Assembly (NCBI GenBank): GCA_036266975.1
Contig: DATAWZ010000024.1
Location: 1 to 26,932 of the forward strand
Source of the DNA: DATAWZ01 sp036266975
Lineage (GTDB): Bacteria; Actinomycetota; Thermoleophilia; Solirubrobacterales; Solirubrobacteraceae
Length of the DNA stretch: 26,932 nucleotides
Direction of reading: 5' to 3'
Made by a program: the position numbers and the translations under genes. Below, in pieces: positions 6,947 to 17,304 of the stretch (positions are counted from its first letter, which is position 1; each line of letters starts with the position of its first letter). The notes below the pieces were generated by a model. The model did no database searches. It was not told where the DNA came from and saw nothing but the letters and a program-made list of their open reading frames with translations.

Positions 6947-8116
6947 ATGAGCACGACCACCGCCCCGATTCCCTTCGTGCTGGACGAGGAGCACGAGCTG
7001 TTCCGCGAGAGCGTGCGCAACTTCGCCGAGGCCAAGCTGCGCGCCGGCTACCACGCCCGCGCGGCCAGCGACGAGCTCCCGGCCGAGGCGATCCGCCTGC
7101 TCGGCGCGCAGCAGCTGCTGGGGCTCACGGTGCCCGAGGACCTCGGCGGTCAGGACGCCGACCTGCTCGCACTCGGCATCGCCTGCGAGCAGGTCGCGCG
7201 GGCGGACTTCAACCTCGCCTACTTCATCTTCGCCTCGATCATCGCGACCGACCTGATCAAGCACAACGAGCGCGGCCGCGAGCTGCTGCCCGGGCTCGCC
7301 GCTGGCGAGACCCTGATCGCCGCGGCGATCACCGAACCGGGCGTCGGCTCGGACGCCGCCAACCTGAGCGCGTTCGCCGAGCGCGTCCCCGGTGGGTGGC
7401 GGCTGCAGGGCGAGAAGAGCTCGATCAGCCTGGGCCCGCACGCGGACGCCGCGGTCGTGTTCGCGCGCACCGACCGCGCGGCGGGCGCGGGCGGCGTCAC
7501 CGCGTTCATCGTCGACCTCGACGACACCGTCGCTCGGCAGCGCTTCGAGGACCCCGGCTTTCGGCCCATCGGACGCGGTGCGCTGACCTTCGAGGGCACG
7601 TTCGTGCCCGAGCGCAACCGCCTCTCGCCCGAAGGCCGGGGATTCCACATGGTCATGCACGAGTTCGACCTCTCCCGGCCGCTGATCGCGCTGATGTGCG
7701 TGGGTCTGGTCGACCGGGCGCTGGAGATGACCGTCGAGTACACCCGCCAGCGGACCGCGTTCGGGCAGCCGATCGCGCGCTTTCAGGGCGTCGCCTTCCC
7801 GCTCGCCGAGCACGCCACCTACTGCGAGATGGCCCGCTGGCTCGGGTACCGCACGCTCGGGCTGCGGATGGCCGGAAAGCCCCACACCAAAGAGGCGGCG
7901 ATGCTCAAGTGGTGGGGACCGCACATGGCCGTCCAGGCCATCCACGAGTGCATCGTGCTGCACGGCCACGTCGCCTGGTCGGAGGAGATGCCGCTCCAGC
8001 AGATGCTGCGCGACGCGAGCGGCTACGAGATCGGCGACGGCACGCCGCAGATCCAGAAGGCGGTGATCGCCCGGGAGATGACCGGCCGCGAGTTCCTGTC
8101 CTACCCGTCGCGGTGA
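6947..8116 (+). CDS. Acyl-CoA dehydrogenase family flavoprotein
   Basis: A 389-residue FAD enzyme that would oxidise an acyl-CoA to the 2,3-enoyl-CoA and pass electrons to ETF. Domains run in order: N-terminal helical (about 10-125), middle beta with AAAITEPGVGSDAANL, and C-terminal four-helix with RQRTAFGQPIARFQGVAFPLA and EIGDGTPQIQKAVIARE. In MCAD-type enzymes the base is Glu in Y-E-G-T; here the same position is Asp364 (G-D-G-T), so the base is Asp or has moved to another site. A good ribosome site AGGAGAGAG (6934-6942) precedes ATG 6947. It is divergent from the damaged thiolase with 100 bp between, so both may belong to one beta-oxidation-like pathway. The substrate is unknown; branched or alicyclic acyl-CoA is possible. 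Confidence 0.88.
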   Translation: MSTTTAPIPFVLDEEHELFRESVRNFAEAKLRAGYHARAASDELPAEAIRLLGAQQLLGLTVPEDLGGQDADLLALGIACEQVARADFNLAYFIFASIIATDLIKHNERGRELLPGLAAGETLIAAAITEPGVGSDAANLSAFAERVPGGWRLQGEKSSISLGPHADAAVVFARTDRAAGAGGVTAFIVDLDDTVARQRFEDPGFRPIGRGALTFEGTFVPERNRLSPEGRGFHMVMHEFDLSRPLIALMCVGLVDRALEMTVEYTRQRTAFGQPIARFQGVAFPLAEHATYCEMARWLGYRTLGLRMAGKPHTKEAAMLKWWGPHMAVQAIHECIVLHGHVAWSEEMPLQQMLRDASGYEIGDGTPQIQKAVIAREMTGREFLSYPSR

Positions 8117-8119
8117 GCG

Positions 8120-8845
8120 TCAGAGGATCCGCGTGACCGCGCTGGCGGGCCGGCGCGCGACCGGGCCGAAGTGGCCGGCGGGCCAGCCCACGGGCACCAC
8201 CGCGAAGATCTTCGTCCGGCGCGGGAGGCCGCGCGCGCGGCGCCAGTCGGGCTCGAGCAGCATGTGCCAGGTGGTGAGCGTGGCCGCGAGGCCGTGGGCG
8301 CGAGCGGCGATCAGGAAGTTCTCCACGCCCGGGTAGATCGAGGAGGACTCGCCCTGGATCATGAAGCGCGGCAGGTGCGCAAGCACGCGCAGCATCGCCT
8401 TCAGGTAGGTCTCGAGCAGATCGCAGGTGAACACGACGAGCGCGGGGGTCTCGTCGAAGCGCTCGGCCTGGTAGCGCAGCGTGTCGTGGAGCTCGCGCCA
8501 CTTCTCACGCGTGGAGAAGCGCGGCGTGAGGGGCTCCTGGGAGGCGGAGTAGAAGCGCTGGTGGCGGCGCCAGAGCTCGCCGCAGCGGTGGATCGCCTCG
8601 CGGTCGTCGACGATCAGGTAGCCGTAGGTCTGGGAGTTCCCGCCGGTCGGCGCCCAGGTCGCGGCGTCGAGCAGCTCGATCAGCAGCTCGCGCGGGACCG
8701 GGTCGGGTCGCAGCCGGCGCATCGTGCGCATGACCTCCATCACCGGAGCGTCGGGGCCGAGCGGAACGCCGTGGCGCTCGGCCGCGGCGACGGCGGCCGG
8801 GGGCAGGTCCGGGCCGGTGTCGTCGTCAGAGCTCGCAGCACTCAT
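8120..8845 (-). CDS. Nitroreductase-family FMN oxidoreductase
   Basis: A 241-residue member of the nitroreductase fold, which binds FMN and uses NAD(P)H to reduce nitro, quinone or related substrates. The N-terminal FMN phosphate region is MRTMRRLRPDPVPRELL, followed by AATWAPTGGNSQTYGYLIV, the signature Ser/Asn segment. The C-terminal half has LIAARAHGLAATLTTWHML and KIFAVVPVGWPAGHFGPV. About 35 residues precede the core. ATG 8845 is preferred because upstream in-frame codons overlap the divergent gene at 8880, though the ribosome site is weak. Its stop is 3 nt from the convergent dehydrogenase stop. A closely spaced divergent start (34 nt) suggests shared control with the membrane sensor-like gene. 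No partner reveals the substrate. Confidence 0.85.
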   Translation of the reverse strand: MSAASSDDDTGPDLPPAAVAAAERHGVPLGPDAPVMEVMRTMRRLRPDPVPRELLIELLDAATWAPTGGNSQTYGYLIVDDREAIHRCGELWRRHQRFYSASQEPLTPRFSTREKWRELHDTLRYQAERFDETPALVVFTCDLLETYLKAMLRVLAHLPRFMIQGESSSIYPGVENFLIAARAHGLAATLTTWHMLLEPDWRRARGLPRRTKIFAVVPVGWPAGHFGPVARRPASAVTRIL

Positions 8846-8863
8846 CGCAGCGGTCGGCGACCG

Positions 8864-8882
8864 TATACCCTGCGGCGCGATG
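8864..8882 (+). promoter_or_regulatory. Candidate -10 box giving a near-leaderless start
   Basis: TATACC (8864-8869) lies 10 nt before ATG 8880, so transcription would begin about 4 nt before the start codon. No Shine-Dalgarno is present and no convincing -35 is seen. The short distance argues for leaderless translation, which is common in actinobacteria. Confidence 0.35.
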
Positions 8883-9734
8883 TCAGCTCCGCAGCCCAGC
8901 GCGCGGCGGACGGCGCTGGTGGTGCTCGGTGTCGGACTGGTCGTCACCGCCCTGCTGACCTGGGGGGCGCAGCGGCAGTACTCGCACAACGAGCAGCGCC
9001 AGCTGAACGCGCGCGCCCGCGACGCCGGGGCGGTGCTCGCCGCGGCGCTGCCCGCGATCCAAGCGCCGCTCGCCTCCGCGGTCGACCTGGCCAGCGCCAC
9101 CGGCGCCGACGCGCGCGAGGAGCGGCGTCTGCTGCGCGACGCCGTCGGCCCGCACGGGCGGTTCGTCTCGGTCTCGCTGTGGTCGCCCGCGGGGCGAGGC
9201 GCGCTGGTGATCGGCGCGCGACCCGAGCTGGGAGGGTCGAGCGCCGCGAGACTGTTCGCCCAGGCGGCTCACCGGCACACGCTCGCGGTGATCGGGCTGC
9301 TCGGCGGGCGCTCGCCTCGCCTCGGCTTCGCCTACAGCGCCGGCGGATTCACGGCCTACGGCGAGACCGCGCTGCCCGCCGACCGGCGCCTGGCGCTCGC
9401 GCACGACGCCCCGTTCTCGGACCTGAAGTACGCGCTCTACCTCGGCCCCGGCACTACGGCGGGGGCCCTGCTGCTCAGCAGCGAGTCGCACCCGCCGCTC
9501 CGCGGGCGCCGCGCCGCGATGGTCGTCCCGTTCGGGACCGGCGCGCTCGACGTAGTGCTCAGCCCGCGGCGCCCGCTGAGCGGCACGCTCGCCGAGGACC
9601 TGCCGTGGCTGGTGGCCCTCGTCGGCGAGCTGATCTCGATCGCGATCGCGCTGGTGCTCGTCCGGCGCGCCGAGGACCGCCGCTACACCGATCGGCTCGT
9701 CGGCCGGCTGCGCGCGCTCGGGCAGGACCACTGA
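8880..9734 (+). CDS. Two-TM membrane protein with CHASE-like extracytoplasmic sensor domain and no output domain
   Basis: A 284-residue protein. TM1 lies at about residues 12-30 (ALVVLGVGLVVTALLTW). An extracytoplasmic region of about 205 residues follows, beginning QRQYSHNEQRQLNARARDAGAVLAAAL, which resembles the start of CHASE/CHASE1 ligand-sensor domains. TM2 is at about 243-262 (WLVALVGELISIAIALVLV), followed by a 22-residue basic tail ending RLRALGQDH. Such domains normally feed a histidine kinase, GGDEF or cyclase domain; here a genuine stop (9732-9734) follows at once, and neither other frame downstream resumes a signalling domain. It may be a truncated receptor, or a sensor acting through a partner protein. 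The start ATG 8880 follows a -10 box by 10 nt. Confidence 0.7.
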   Translation: MSAPQPSARRTALVVLGVGLVVTALLTWGAQRQYSHNEQRQLNARARDAGAVLAAALPAIQAPLASAVDLASATGADAREERRLLRDAVGPHGRFVSVSLWSPAGRGALVIGARPELGGSSAARLFAQAAHRHTLAVIGLLGGRSPRLGFAYSAGGFTAYGETALPADRRLALAHDAPFSDLKYALYLGPGTTAGALLLSSESHPPLRGRRAAMVVPFGTGALDVVLSPRRPLSGTLAEDLPWLVALVGELISIAIALVLVRRAEDRRYTDRLVGRLRALGQDH

Positions 9735-9755
9735 CCGCCCGCACGTCGGGGCGGT
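9734..9755 (+). terminator. Short GC hairpin at the end of the sensor-like gene
   Basis: ACCGCCC (9734-9740) pairs with GGGCGGT (9749-9755) around an 8-nt loop, starting at the last base of the stop codon. No T-run follows, so it is at best a weak or factor-dependent terminator. Confidence 0.35.
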
Positions 9756-9802
9756 GACGGTTGCCATTTGCGAGCGCGCCGGCCGCGCGCCATCATGGCG
9801 CG

Positions 9803-11314
9803 GTGGGCCCAGGGTCCGAGAGGCGATGGATACGCCGGGCGCTCATGGCGCTCCCGTGTGTCCTGATGGCGTCGATGCTTGGGCTCCCCGCTAGGGCCCC
9901 GGCAGCGGCCGTGCCCGCGTGCGGGGCCGCCGCGCCGGTCATCTCCGCCGCCCGCGGCGCGGTCAGCGCGTTCGTCCCGCTCGGCGGGCAGCCCACCGAG
10001 GCGGTGGCGGCGCCGGACGGCTCCTACAGCTACGTGGCCCTCGACGGCGACGCCGGCGCCGGGCTGGGCGCGCTCGGCGTGCTGCTCGGCCTGCGCGCGC
10101 CGGCCTCGATCGTCGTGCTCAGCGGCGAGAACGGCGGCGCGCAGCCACTGCGGACGATCTCGGTCCCCGGACAGCCCTCGGGCCTGGCCGTCACCCCCGA
10201 CGGCGAGCTGCTGCTCGCCGCGGACGGCGCCGGCGTGCTCGTGCTCAACGCCGCCGCGGCGGCCTCGGGGTCCGGTCCGGCGGTGCTCGGCGAGCTCGCC
10301 GACGGTGGGCTCGCGGCCGACGACATCGCAATCTCGCCCGACAGCCGCTACGCGTTCGTCGCCGAGGCCGGCGGCGTGGGCGTCTACGACCTCTCCAAGG
10401 TGACGCCGGGCAGCCCGCTGCCGCAGGGCGCGATCGGCCGCATCCCGCTGCCCTTGCAGGTGCGCGGCGTCGCGATCAGCCCCGACGGCCGCACGCTGGT
10501 CGCCGTCGGGATGCCCGTGCTGGGCGGGCAGGGCCAGATCGCGGCGATCAACGCGCTCGATGCGGAGAGCACGCCGGGCACGGCGCCCGTCGAGCTCGCC
10601 CCCGCCGGGTGCGAGCCGGCCCGCGTGGCGATCTCGCCCGACGGCAGCACCGCCTGGGCCACCGCGACCGGCAGCAACGCCCTGCTCGCCTTCAACCTGG
10701 CCACGCTCTCGGCGGGCCAGTCCGGGGCGCTCGAGCGCGTCGTCGGCGTCGGCCCGTCGCCGATCGGGGTGGGGCTCGCCGACGACGGCGAGGTCGCGGT
10801 CGTCGCGGACTCCGACCTGAACGCCGCGCAGCAGGAGGGGCCGAGCCCCGCGCTCACCCTCGTCGACACCGGCGCCGCGCTCGGCGGCGCCTCGGGGCTG
10901 CTGGGCGATCTGCCGACCGACGCCCAGCCACAGGATGTGACCTCCTCGCCCGACGGGATCTCGATGCTGGTGGCCGACGCCGGCGCGTCGCGGGTGCAGA
11001 TCCTCGATTCCAGCACGCTCCCCGAGGGCGGCGACGGCGGCGGCGCTCCGCCGGTGCAGCACATGCGGCTGAGCGTCTCGCCGCGGCGCGTCCGCGCCGG
11101 CCGGCGCACGCGGTTGCGCGTCCTGGTCCGCGAGGTGGGCGGCGGAGCGGTCGACGGGGCCGCGATCCGGATCGGCGGGGTGCTCGCGCATACCAACGCC
11201 GCCGGGCGGGCGGATCTGCGGGTCCGTCTGCGGCGCCCCGAGCGGGTGCGGCTGGTGGTCAGCGACGGGGGCTACGCCTCGGCGGCGGTGACGATCACCG
11301 CGGTCCGCCGCTGA
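9803..11314 (+). CDS. Secreted beta-propeller (YVTN/NHL-like) protein with C-terminal Ig-like domain
   Basis: About 503 residues from GTG 9803; ATG 9845 is the alternative start. The N-terminus has a basic stretch RRWIRR, a hydrophobic core ALMALPCVLMASMLGL and an Ala-rich cleavage region (ARAPAAA), so it is exported. The body shows at least six blade-like repeats of the type xVAISPDGRxLxVA...vxv(y/l)d: GLAVTPDGELLLAAD, DIAISPDSRYAFVAE, GVAISPDGRTLVAVG, RVAISPDGSTAWATA, GVGLADDGEVAVVAD and DVTSSPDGISMLVAD. After a Gly-rich hinge (EGGDGGGAPP) the last 85 or so residues form a Big/Ig-like domain (RLSVSPRRVRAGRRTRLRVLV ... ITAVRR). Such proteins act outside the cell in binding or surface scaffolding; no catalytic residues are evident. 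It converges on the phosphatase gene with 3 nt between stops. Confidence 0.78.
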   Translation: MGPGSERRWIRRALMALPCVLMASMLGLPARAPAAAVPACGAAAPVISAARGAVSAFVPLGGQPTEAVAAPDGSYSYVALDGDAGAGLGALGVLLGLRAPASIVVLSGENGGAQPLRTISVPGQPSGLAVTPDGELLLAADGAGVLVLNAAAAASGSGPAVLGELADGGLAADDIAISPDSRYAFVAEAGGVGVYDLSKVTPGSPLPQGAIGRIPLPLQVRGVAISPDGRTLVAVGMPVLGGQGQIAAINALDAESTPGTAPVELAPAGCEPARVAISPDGSTAWATATGSNALLAFNLATLSAGQSGALERVVGVGPSPIGVGLADDGEVAVVADSDLNAAQQEGPSPALTLVDTGAALGGASGLLGDLPTDAQPQDVTSSPDGISMLVADAGASRVQILDSSTLPEGGDGGGAPPVQHMRLSVSPRRVRAGRRTRLRVLVREVGGGAVDGAAIRIGGVLAHTNAAGRADLRVRLRRPERVRLVVSDGGYASAAVTITAVRR

Positions 11315-11317
11315 CGC

Positions 11318-12037
11318 TCAGATCAGCGCGGCGCGCAGCGCGCCGAGCTCCTCGTCGGTGGCGCCGTGGCTCCGCAGATATTCGGCCGGGCCGCCGTGGT
11401 GCTCGCGCAGGTAGGCCATCACCCGCTCGATCAACGTGCGCGGCGCACCGCGGCCCACGGCGAGGACCTGCTCGGACATCCCGGCGCTCCGCGCGTGCTC
11501 GCGCAGCCGCTTCCAGGTCTCTCCCTGGATCTCGCGCTCGCTGAAGTGGTAGTCGGAGACGATGACCTCGTCGGAAGCGTCGAAGGACCCGAGGATCAGC
11601 GCGGTCACCAAGCCGGTGCGGTCCTTGCCCGCCATGCAGTGCAGCAGCGCCGGCAGCGCCCCGGGCACCGCGAGGTCCTTGACCACGTTGGCCAGCGCCT
11701 CGCCGCGGCCGTCGATCATCGCGCGGTAGAGATCGAAAAGATCTCTCGGACGGTCCTCGGGCAGCTCGGCGAGCAGCGGGCGCTCCAGGACCGTGATCCT
11801 CAGCCCATCCAGGTCGTCGGGATGCTGCTCGCGCTCGCGCGGCTGGCGCAGGTCGATCACGGTGTGCAGGTCGAGTTCGGCGAGCGCGGCGCGCCCGGCG
11901 GGGCCGAGCGAGCTGAGCTCGCCCGCGCGCATCAGGCGACCGGGGCGGATCACGCCCGCGTCGATGCGCAGGCCGCCGAGGTCCCGGAAGTTCACGGCGC
12001 CCGGGACGCCGGGGAGATCATGGCTCGTCTCGATCAT
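11318..12037 (-). CDS. Tyrosine-specific protein phosphatase (Y_phosphatase3 / MptpB-LipA type)
   Basis: A 239-residue phosphatase. The N-terminal NFRDLGG motif (16-22) and the active-site loop HCMAGKDRTG (133-142; nucleophile Cys134, Arg140) are diagnostic of this family. Its characteristic K-D within the P-loop goes with activity on phosphotyrosine and sometimes phosphoserine/threonine or phosphoinositides. Other family segments are VIDLRQPRERE and the helical lid FDLYRAMIDGRGEAL. There is no signal peptide from ATG 12037, so it is presumably cytoplasmic. GGGG at about 12041-12044 gives a modest ribosome site; an upstream in-frame start at 12097 would add 20 residues that look non-native. 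It is monocistronic and convergent with the propeller gene. The substrate is unknown; no kinase is nearby. Confidence 0.9.
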   Translation of the reverse strand: MIETSHDLPGVPGAVNFRDLGGLRIDAGVIRPGRLMRAGELSSLGPAGRAALAELDLHTVIDLRQPREREQHPDDLDGLRITVLERPLLAELPEDRPRDLFDLYRAMIDGRGEALANVVKDLAVPGALPALLHCMAGKDRTGLVTALILGSFDASDEVIVSDYHFSEREIQGETWKRLREHARSAGMSEQVLAVGRGAPRTLIERVMAYLREHHGGPAEYLRSHGATDEELGALRAALI

Positions 12038-12199
12038 CGACCCCAGCCTTACGCAAATCACCCGACAACCGAACCCTCGTTCACCAGTGGGGAACATCGA
12101 CGCCGCTCACGAGGCGGGGCCCCGACGACTAGGATGTGCCGGCAATCGGAGTGCAGGGGCCTTCCGCGGTCGGCGCCCCTCAACGGCAGCGACGGCCGC

Positions 12200-12436
12200 A
12201 TGGAGACGACGAAGAGCGTGGAGCTACAGGTACGAGTGATGCCGGTGGGGGCACGGTGGCGGGTCGACGCGGTCAGCCACTCGGTTCACGTCACCGATGC
12301 CGACAACCAGCTCGAGGCCGAGGCGGCCGCCGAGGCCTACATCGGATCCCACGACGGTGAGGGGTTCGTGATGGTCTGCGACGCGGCCGGCGCGGTGGTC
12401 GTGGCCAAGCGCTTCATCGCACCCAGCGAGACCTGA
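12200..12436 (+). CDS. DUF2188-like small protein
   Basis: 78 residues from ATG 12200. The pattern VRVMPVGARWRVDAVSHSVHVTDADNQLEAEAAAEAYIGSHDG...VMVCDAAGAVV resembles DUF2188: a beta strand, a W-x-V strand, an alpha helix (EAEAAAEAYIG), then a strand carrying a D-x-x-G turn. That small domain of about 60 residues has no established function. The longer frame upstream overlaps the phosphatase gene and is a shadow, which fixes the start at or near 12200, although the ribosome site is weak. The monooxygenase gene begins 13 nt downstream, so the two are likely co-transcribed. The space 12038-12199 shows a possible -10 (TAGGAT, 12130-12135) without a good -35. Confidence 0.65.
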   Translation: METTKSVELQVRVMPVGARWRVDAVSHSVHVTDADNQLEAEAAAEAYIGSHDGEGFVMVCDAAGAVVVAKRFIAPSET

Positions 12437-12449
12437 CCCCGGCCGGCGC

Positions 12450-13547
12450 GTGGCAGTGGCCACCAGCGACCCCATCGAGGCCGCCCGGGCGCTCGCCCTT
12501 TCATCCACCCAATCCGCGGCCCGCACCGAACGGGAGGGCACGCTCCCGCGACCACTGGTCGACGAACTGGCGGCCGCCGGCCTGTTTCGCCTCTGCCTGC
12601 CCCGCGAGCTCGACGGCCCGGAGGTCGGGCCGCGCGTGCTCGTCGAGGTGTTCGCGACGCTCGCGCGCGGCGACGGCGCCGCCGGCTGGTGCACGATGAT
12701 CGGCGCGACGAGCGGGTTGGTGGCCGGCTCCCTGCCGCGCGAGGCCGCTGCGGCGATCTACGGCGATCCACTCGTGATCAGCGGCGGCGTGTACGCGCCG
12801 CTGGGCCGGGCCGAGCCCGCCGACGGCGGCTACCGGGTGAGCGGGCGCTGGCCATTCGCCTCCGGCTGCCGACACTGCGACTGGCTGATGGGCGGCTGTC
12901 TGGTCGACGGCGCCGTCCCGCGGCTCGCGCTCGTCCCCGCCGGCTCGGCGCGGATCATCGAGAACTGGGAGGTCGCCGGCCTGCGCGGCACCGGCAGCCA
13001 CGACATCGCGATCGACGACGTGCACGTGCCGGCCGCGCACACCGCCTCGCTGCTGGCCGACCGTCCGTGGCCCGCCGGCGTCCTGTACCGGCTGCCGATC
13101 TTCGGGATGCTCGCGGTCGGGATCGCCGCCGTCGCACTCGGCATCGGCCAGGGGGCGATCGACGACCTGATCGCCGACCCCGGCCGCCCGAGCTCGCGCG
13201 TGCAGGCCGCGGTCGCCCGGGCCCAGGCCCAGCTGGCGGCGGCGCGCGCGCTGCTCGAACTCGAGCTCGACCGGGCCTTCGAGCAGGCGAGCGCCGGCGG
13301 CGAGGTCGAGCCCGCGCGCCGGGCCGCGCTGCGCCTGGCCGCCAGCCACGCGGCGCACACCGCCGCCGAGGTCGCCCGAGCGATGTTCGAGCTCGCCGGT
13401 GCGAGCGCGATCCACGAGCGCCACCCGCTGCAACGGCGCTTTCGTGACGCCCACGTCGCCACGCATCACGTCATGGTTGCGCCGGCGACGTTCCCGGTCG
13501 TCGGCCGGGTGCTCATGGGCCTGGACGTGGCGGGTGGCGAGCTGTAG
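12450..13547 (+). CDS. Flavin-dependent monooxygenase of the acyl-CoA dehydrogenase fold (group D, HsaA/DszC-like)
   Basis: 365 residues. The fold follows acyl-CoA dehydrogenases, but the motifs fit two-component group D hydroxylases: N-terminal REGTLPRPLVDELAAAGLFRLCLPRELDG, middle VSGRWPFASGCRHCDWLMGGCLV (the W-x-F-x-S-G-x-x-H-x-x-W-type segment), and C-terminal HPLQRRFRDAHVATHHVMVAP (the R-x-x-R-D-x-x-x-x-x-x-H segment). These enzymes use reduced FMN or FAD from a separate reductase and O2 to hydroxylate aromatic or sulfur compounds. No flavin reductase is adjacent, although the nitroreductase at 8120-8845 shows flavoproteins nearby. The CoA dehydrogenase catalytic Glu context is absent. 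GTG 12450 is chosen; GTG 12456 is equally possible. It follows the DUF2188-like gene by 13 nt. Confidence 0.8.
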   Translation: MAVATSDPIEAARALALSSTQSAARTEREGTLPRPLVDELAAAGLFRLCLPRELDGPEVGPRVLVEVFATLARGDGAAGWCTMIGATSGLVAGSLPREAAAAIYGDPLVISGGVYAPLGRAEPADGGYRVSGRWPFASGCRHCDWLMGGCLVDGAVPRLALVPAGSARIIENWEVAGLRGTGSHDIAIDDVHVPAAHTASLLADRPWPAGVLYRLPIFGMLAVGIAAVALGIGQGAIDDLIADPGRPSSRVQAAVARAQAQLAAARALLELELDRAFEQASAGGEVEPARRAALRLAASHAAHTAAEVARAMFELAGASAIHERHPLQRRFRDAHVATHHVMVAPATFPVVGRVLMGLDVAGGEL

Positions 13548-13649
13548 CGGAAAGGGAGTTCCTGCCGGCGCCGGCTGGGCTAATGTGACCCGCCCGGTCG
13601 GCCGATGGGGGCTTTAGGGCAGCTGAAGCTGCGCACGTACATTTAGGCC

Positions 13650-13678
13650 TTGGGGCTTCCGGTGTGGGCCGGTAACCT
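13650..13678 (+). promoter_or_regulatory. Candidate promoter of the FtsH-like operon
   Basis: TTGGGG (13650-13655), a 17-bp spacer and TAACCT (13673-13678) form a plausible housekeeping promoter, with a start near 13685 and a leader of about 23 nt before TTG 13708. AGAGATAGGG just upstream of the start codon can act as ribosome site. The remainder of 13548-13649 contains a small hairpin GCAGC-TGAA-GCTGC (13619-13632) and nothing else I can name. Confidence 0.4.
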
Positions 13679-13707
13679 GTCATCAAGCTGAGAGATAGGG
13701 CAAGCGG

Positions 13708-16082
<2,375 letters not shown>

Positions 16083-16086
<4 letters not shown>

Positions 16087-17198
16087 GCGGCCCGACCGAA
16101 CCGACCGGAGCCGCGGGCGACGACGCGCCGCCGCGCGCGGAGCAGTCGACCTACGTGGCGCCGGGGAGCAACCGGCCGGATCCGCGGCTGCGTCCGTCCG
16201 ACCCGGTCGGCACGCGCCCCAAGTTCGAGCCCGACGACCTGTTGCCGCCGCGCGCGCTGCCGGCGCCAGACATGATGCTGACCGCCGAATCCTTCGCGCC
16301 GCCGTCCGCGGCCGTGAACGGCCCTAAGCTCGTCGAGGCCGTCAACACCATGGACGGGCAGGCCGGCATGCTCGCGCGGGCGCAGGTGATCATCGGCGCG
16401 CTGGTCGCGCTCGGGGTCATCGCCGCCGCGGCCGTCGCCATCGCGGTCTCGCGGCCCGGCCCCGGGCCGTCGATCCCGTGGTCCTCGTGGCATCCGGTCA
16501 ACAGCGACGTCGATCCGGCGGTACAGATCGCCGACCACGTCCAGCCCGAGTACCTGGGCGACGGCGCCCAGCCGCTCGTGCAGGTCACCGGCAGCCCGCT
16601 GACGATCGGCGGCGTGCCCGGTCTGCTCGCCCTGTACGCCTCCGGGGGCAACCTGCAGCCGGTGGCGAGCAACACGGTGATGTACCAGCTCGAGGGCAGC
16701 GGGGCCAACGGGTCGATCGCCGGCACGGCCTCCACGCAGCGGCTGCTGCTGCTGACCCGCGAGGCGCTCGAGCTCGCGCTCTACACCTTCCGCTACGTGA
16801 GCAGCGTGAGCGCGGTGGTCGTGACGATCCCGCCGCCGCCACCGGGCTCGCCGGACTCATGCAGCTCGTCCAGCTCGTCCGGCTCGTCCGGCTCGTCGAG
16901 CTCGGGCTCCTCCTCGTCCTCGACCTCCGCGACCAGCTCGCCGCTCGGCGCGACGGCGTCGACGTCCTGCCAGCGGGCGTTGCTCTTCCGGCCGCAGGAC
17001 GTCGCCGGCGAGCTCTCACGGCCGCTCAACCAGACGCTCTCGGGCCCCACCCCGTCGGTCGCGGCGATCAAGACCTCCGCGCTGCTGCCGCTGCTGACCT
17101 CGCTCACCGATCAGCACCTCTACAACTACATCATCGACACCCAGGACGCGTCGGTCGGGCCGTTGATGGTGCTCTCCCCGCAGGGCATCTCCGGCTGA
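16083..17198 (+). CDS. Single-pass membrane protein with Ser-rich linker, coupled to the FtsH-like gene
   Basis: 371 residues with no recognised family. The N-terminal 100 residues or so are cytoplasmic, Pro-rich and disordered. One TM at about 101-120 (IIGALVALGVIAAAAVAIAV) leads to an extracytoplasmic domain (about 125-255: ADHVQPEYLGDGAQPLVQVTG ... LALYTFRYVSSVSAVVVTIPPPPP). A Ser/Gly-rich linker (about 260-290) and a last domain of about 80 residues ending LSPQGISG follow. Two cysteines flank the Ser run (SPDSCSSS and STSCQRALL). GTG 16083 overlaps the protease stop by 4 nt (GTGA), so the two are made together. By analogy with HflKC-type partners it may modulate or anchor the FtsH-like protease, but there is no sequence similarity to HflK/HflC that I can see; this is inference from gene order only. 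Confidence 0.75.
16863..16907 (+). repeat. Five tandem 9-bp repeats encoding the Ser-rich linker
   Basis: AGCTCGTCC, AGCTCGTCC, GGCTCGTCC, GGCTCGTCG and AGCTCGGGC run consecutively, followed by further TCC/TCG codons. The unit is a multiple of three, so slippage would change linker length (Ser/Gly) without breaking the frame. Confidence 0.8.
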
Positions 17199-17304
17199 TC
17201 GCCGCGGCGCTCCTCGCAGGGTGCCGCGGCGTCGTGCGGCGCGGCTCGCTGGCGAGCGGGTCGGACGCGTCGGGGAACCGGCGGCCGTGGGTCGCGTCTC
17301 GCGG

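Noticed and set aside
10030..11196. Antisense frames over the propeller gene
   Set aside because: Ser/Pro/Ala low complexity mirroring the plus-strand blade repeats; no ribosome site.
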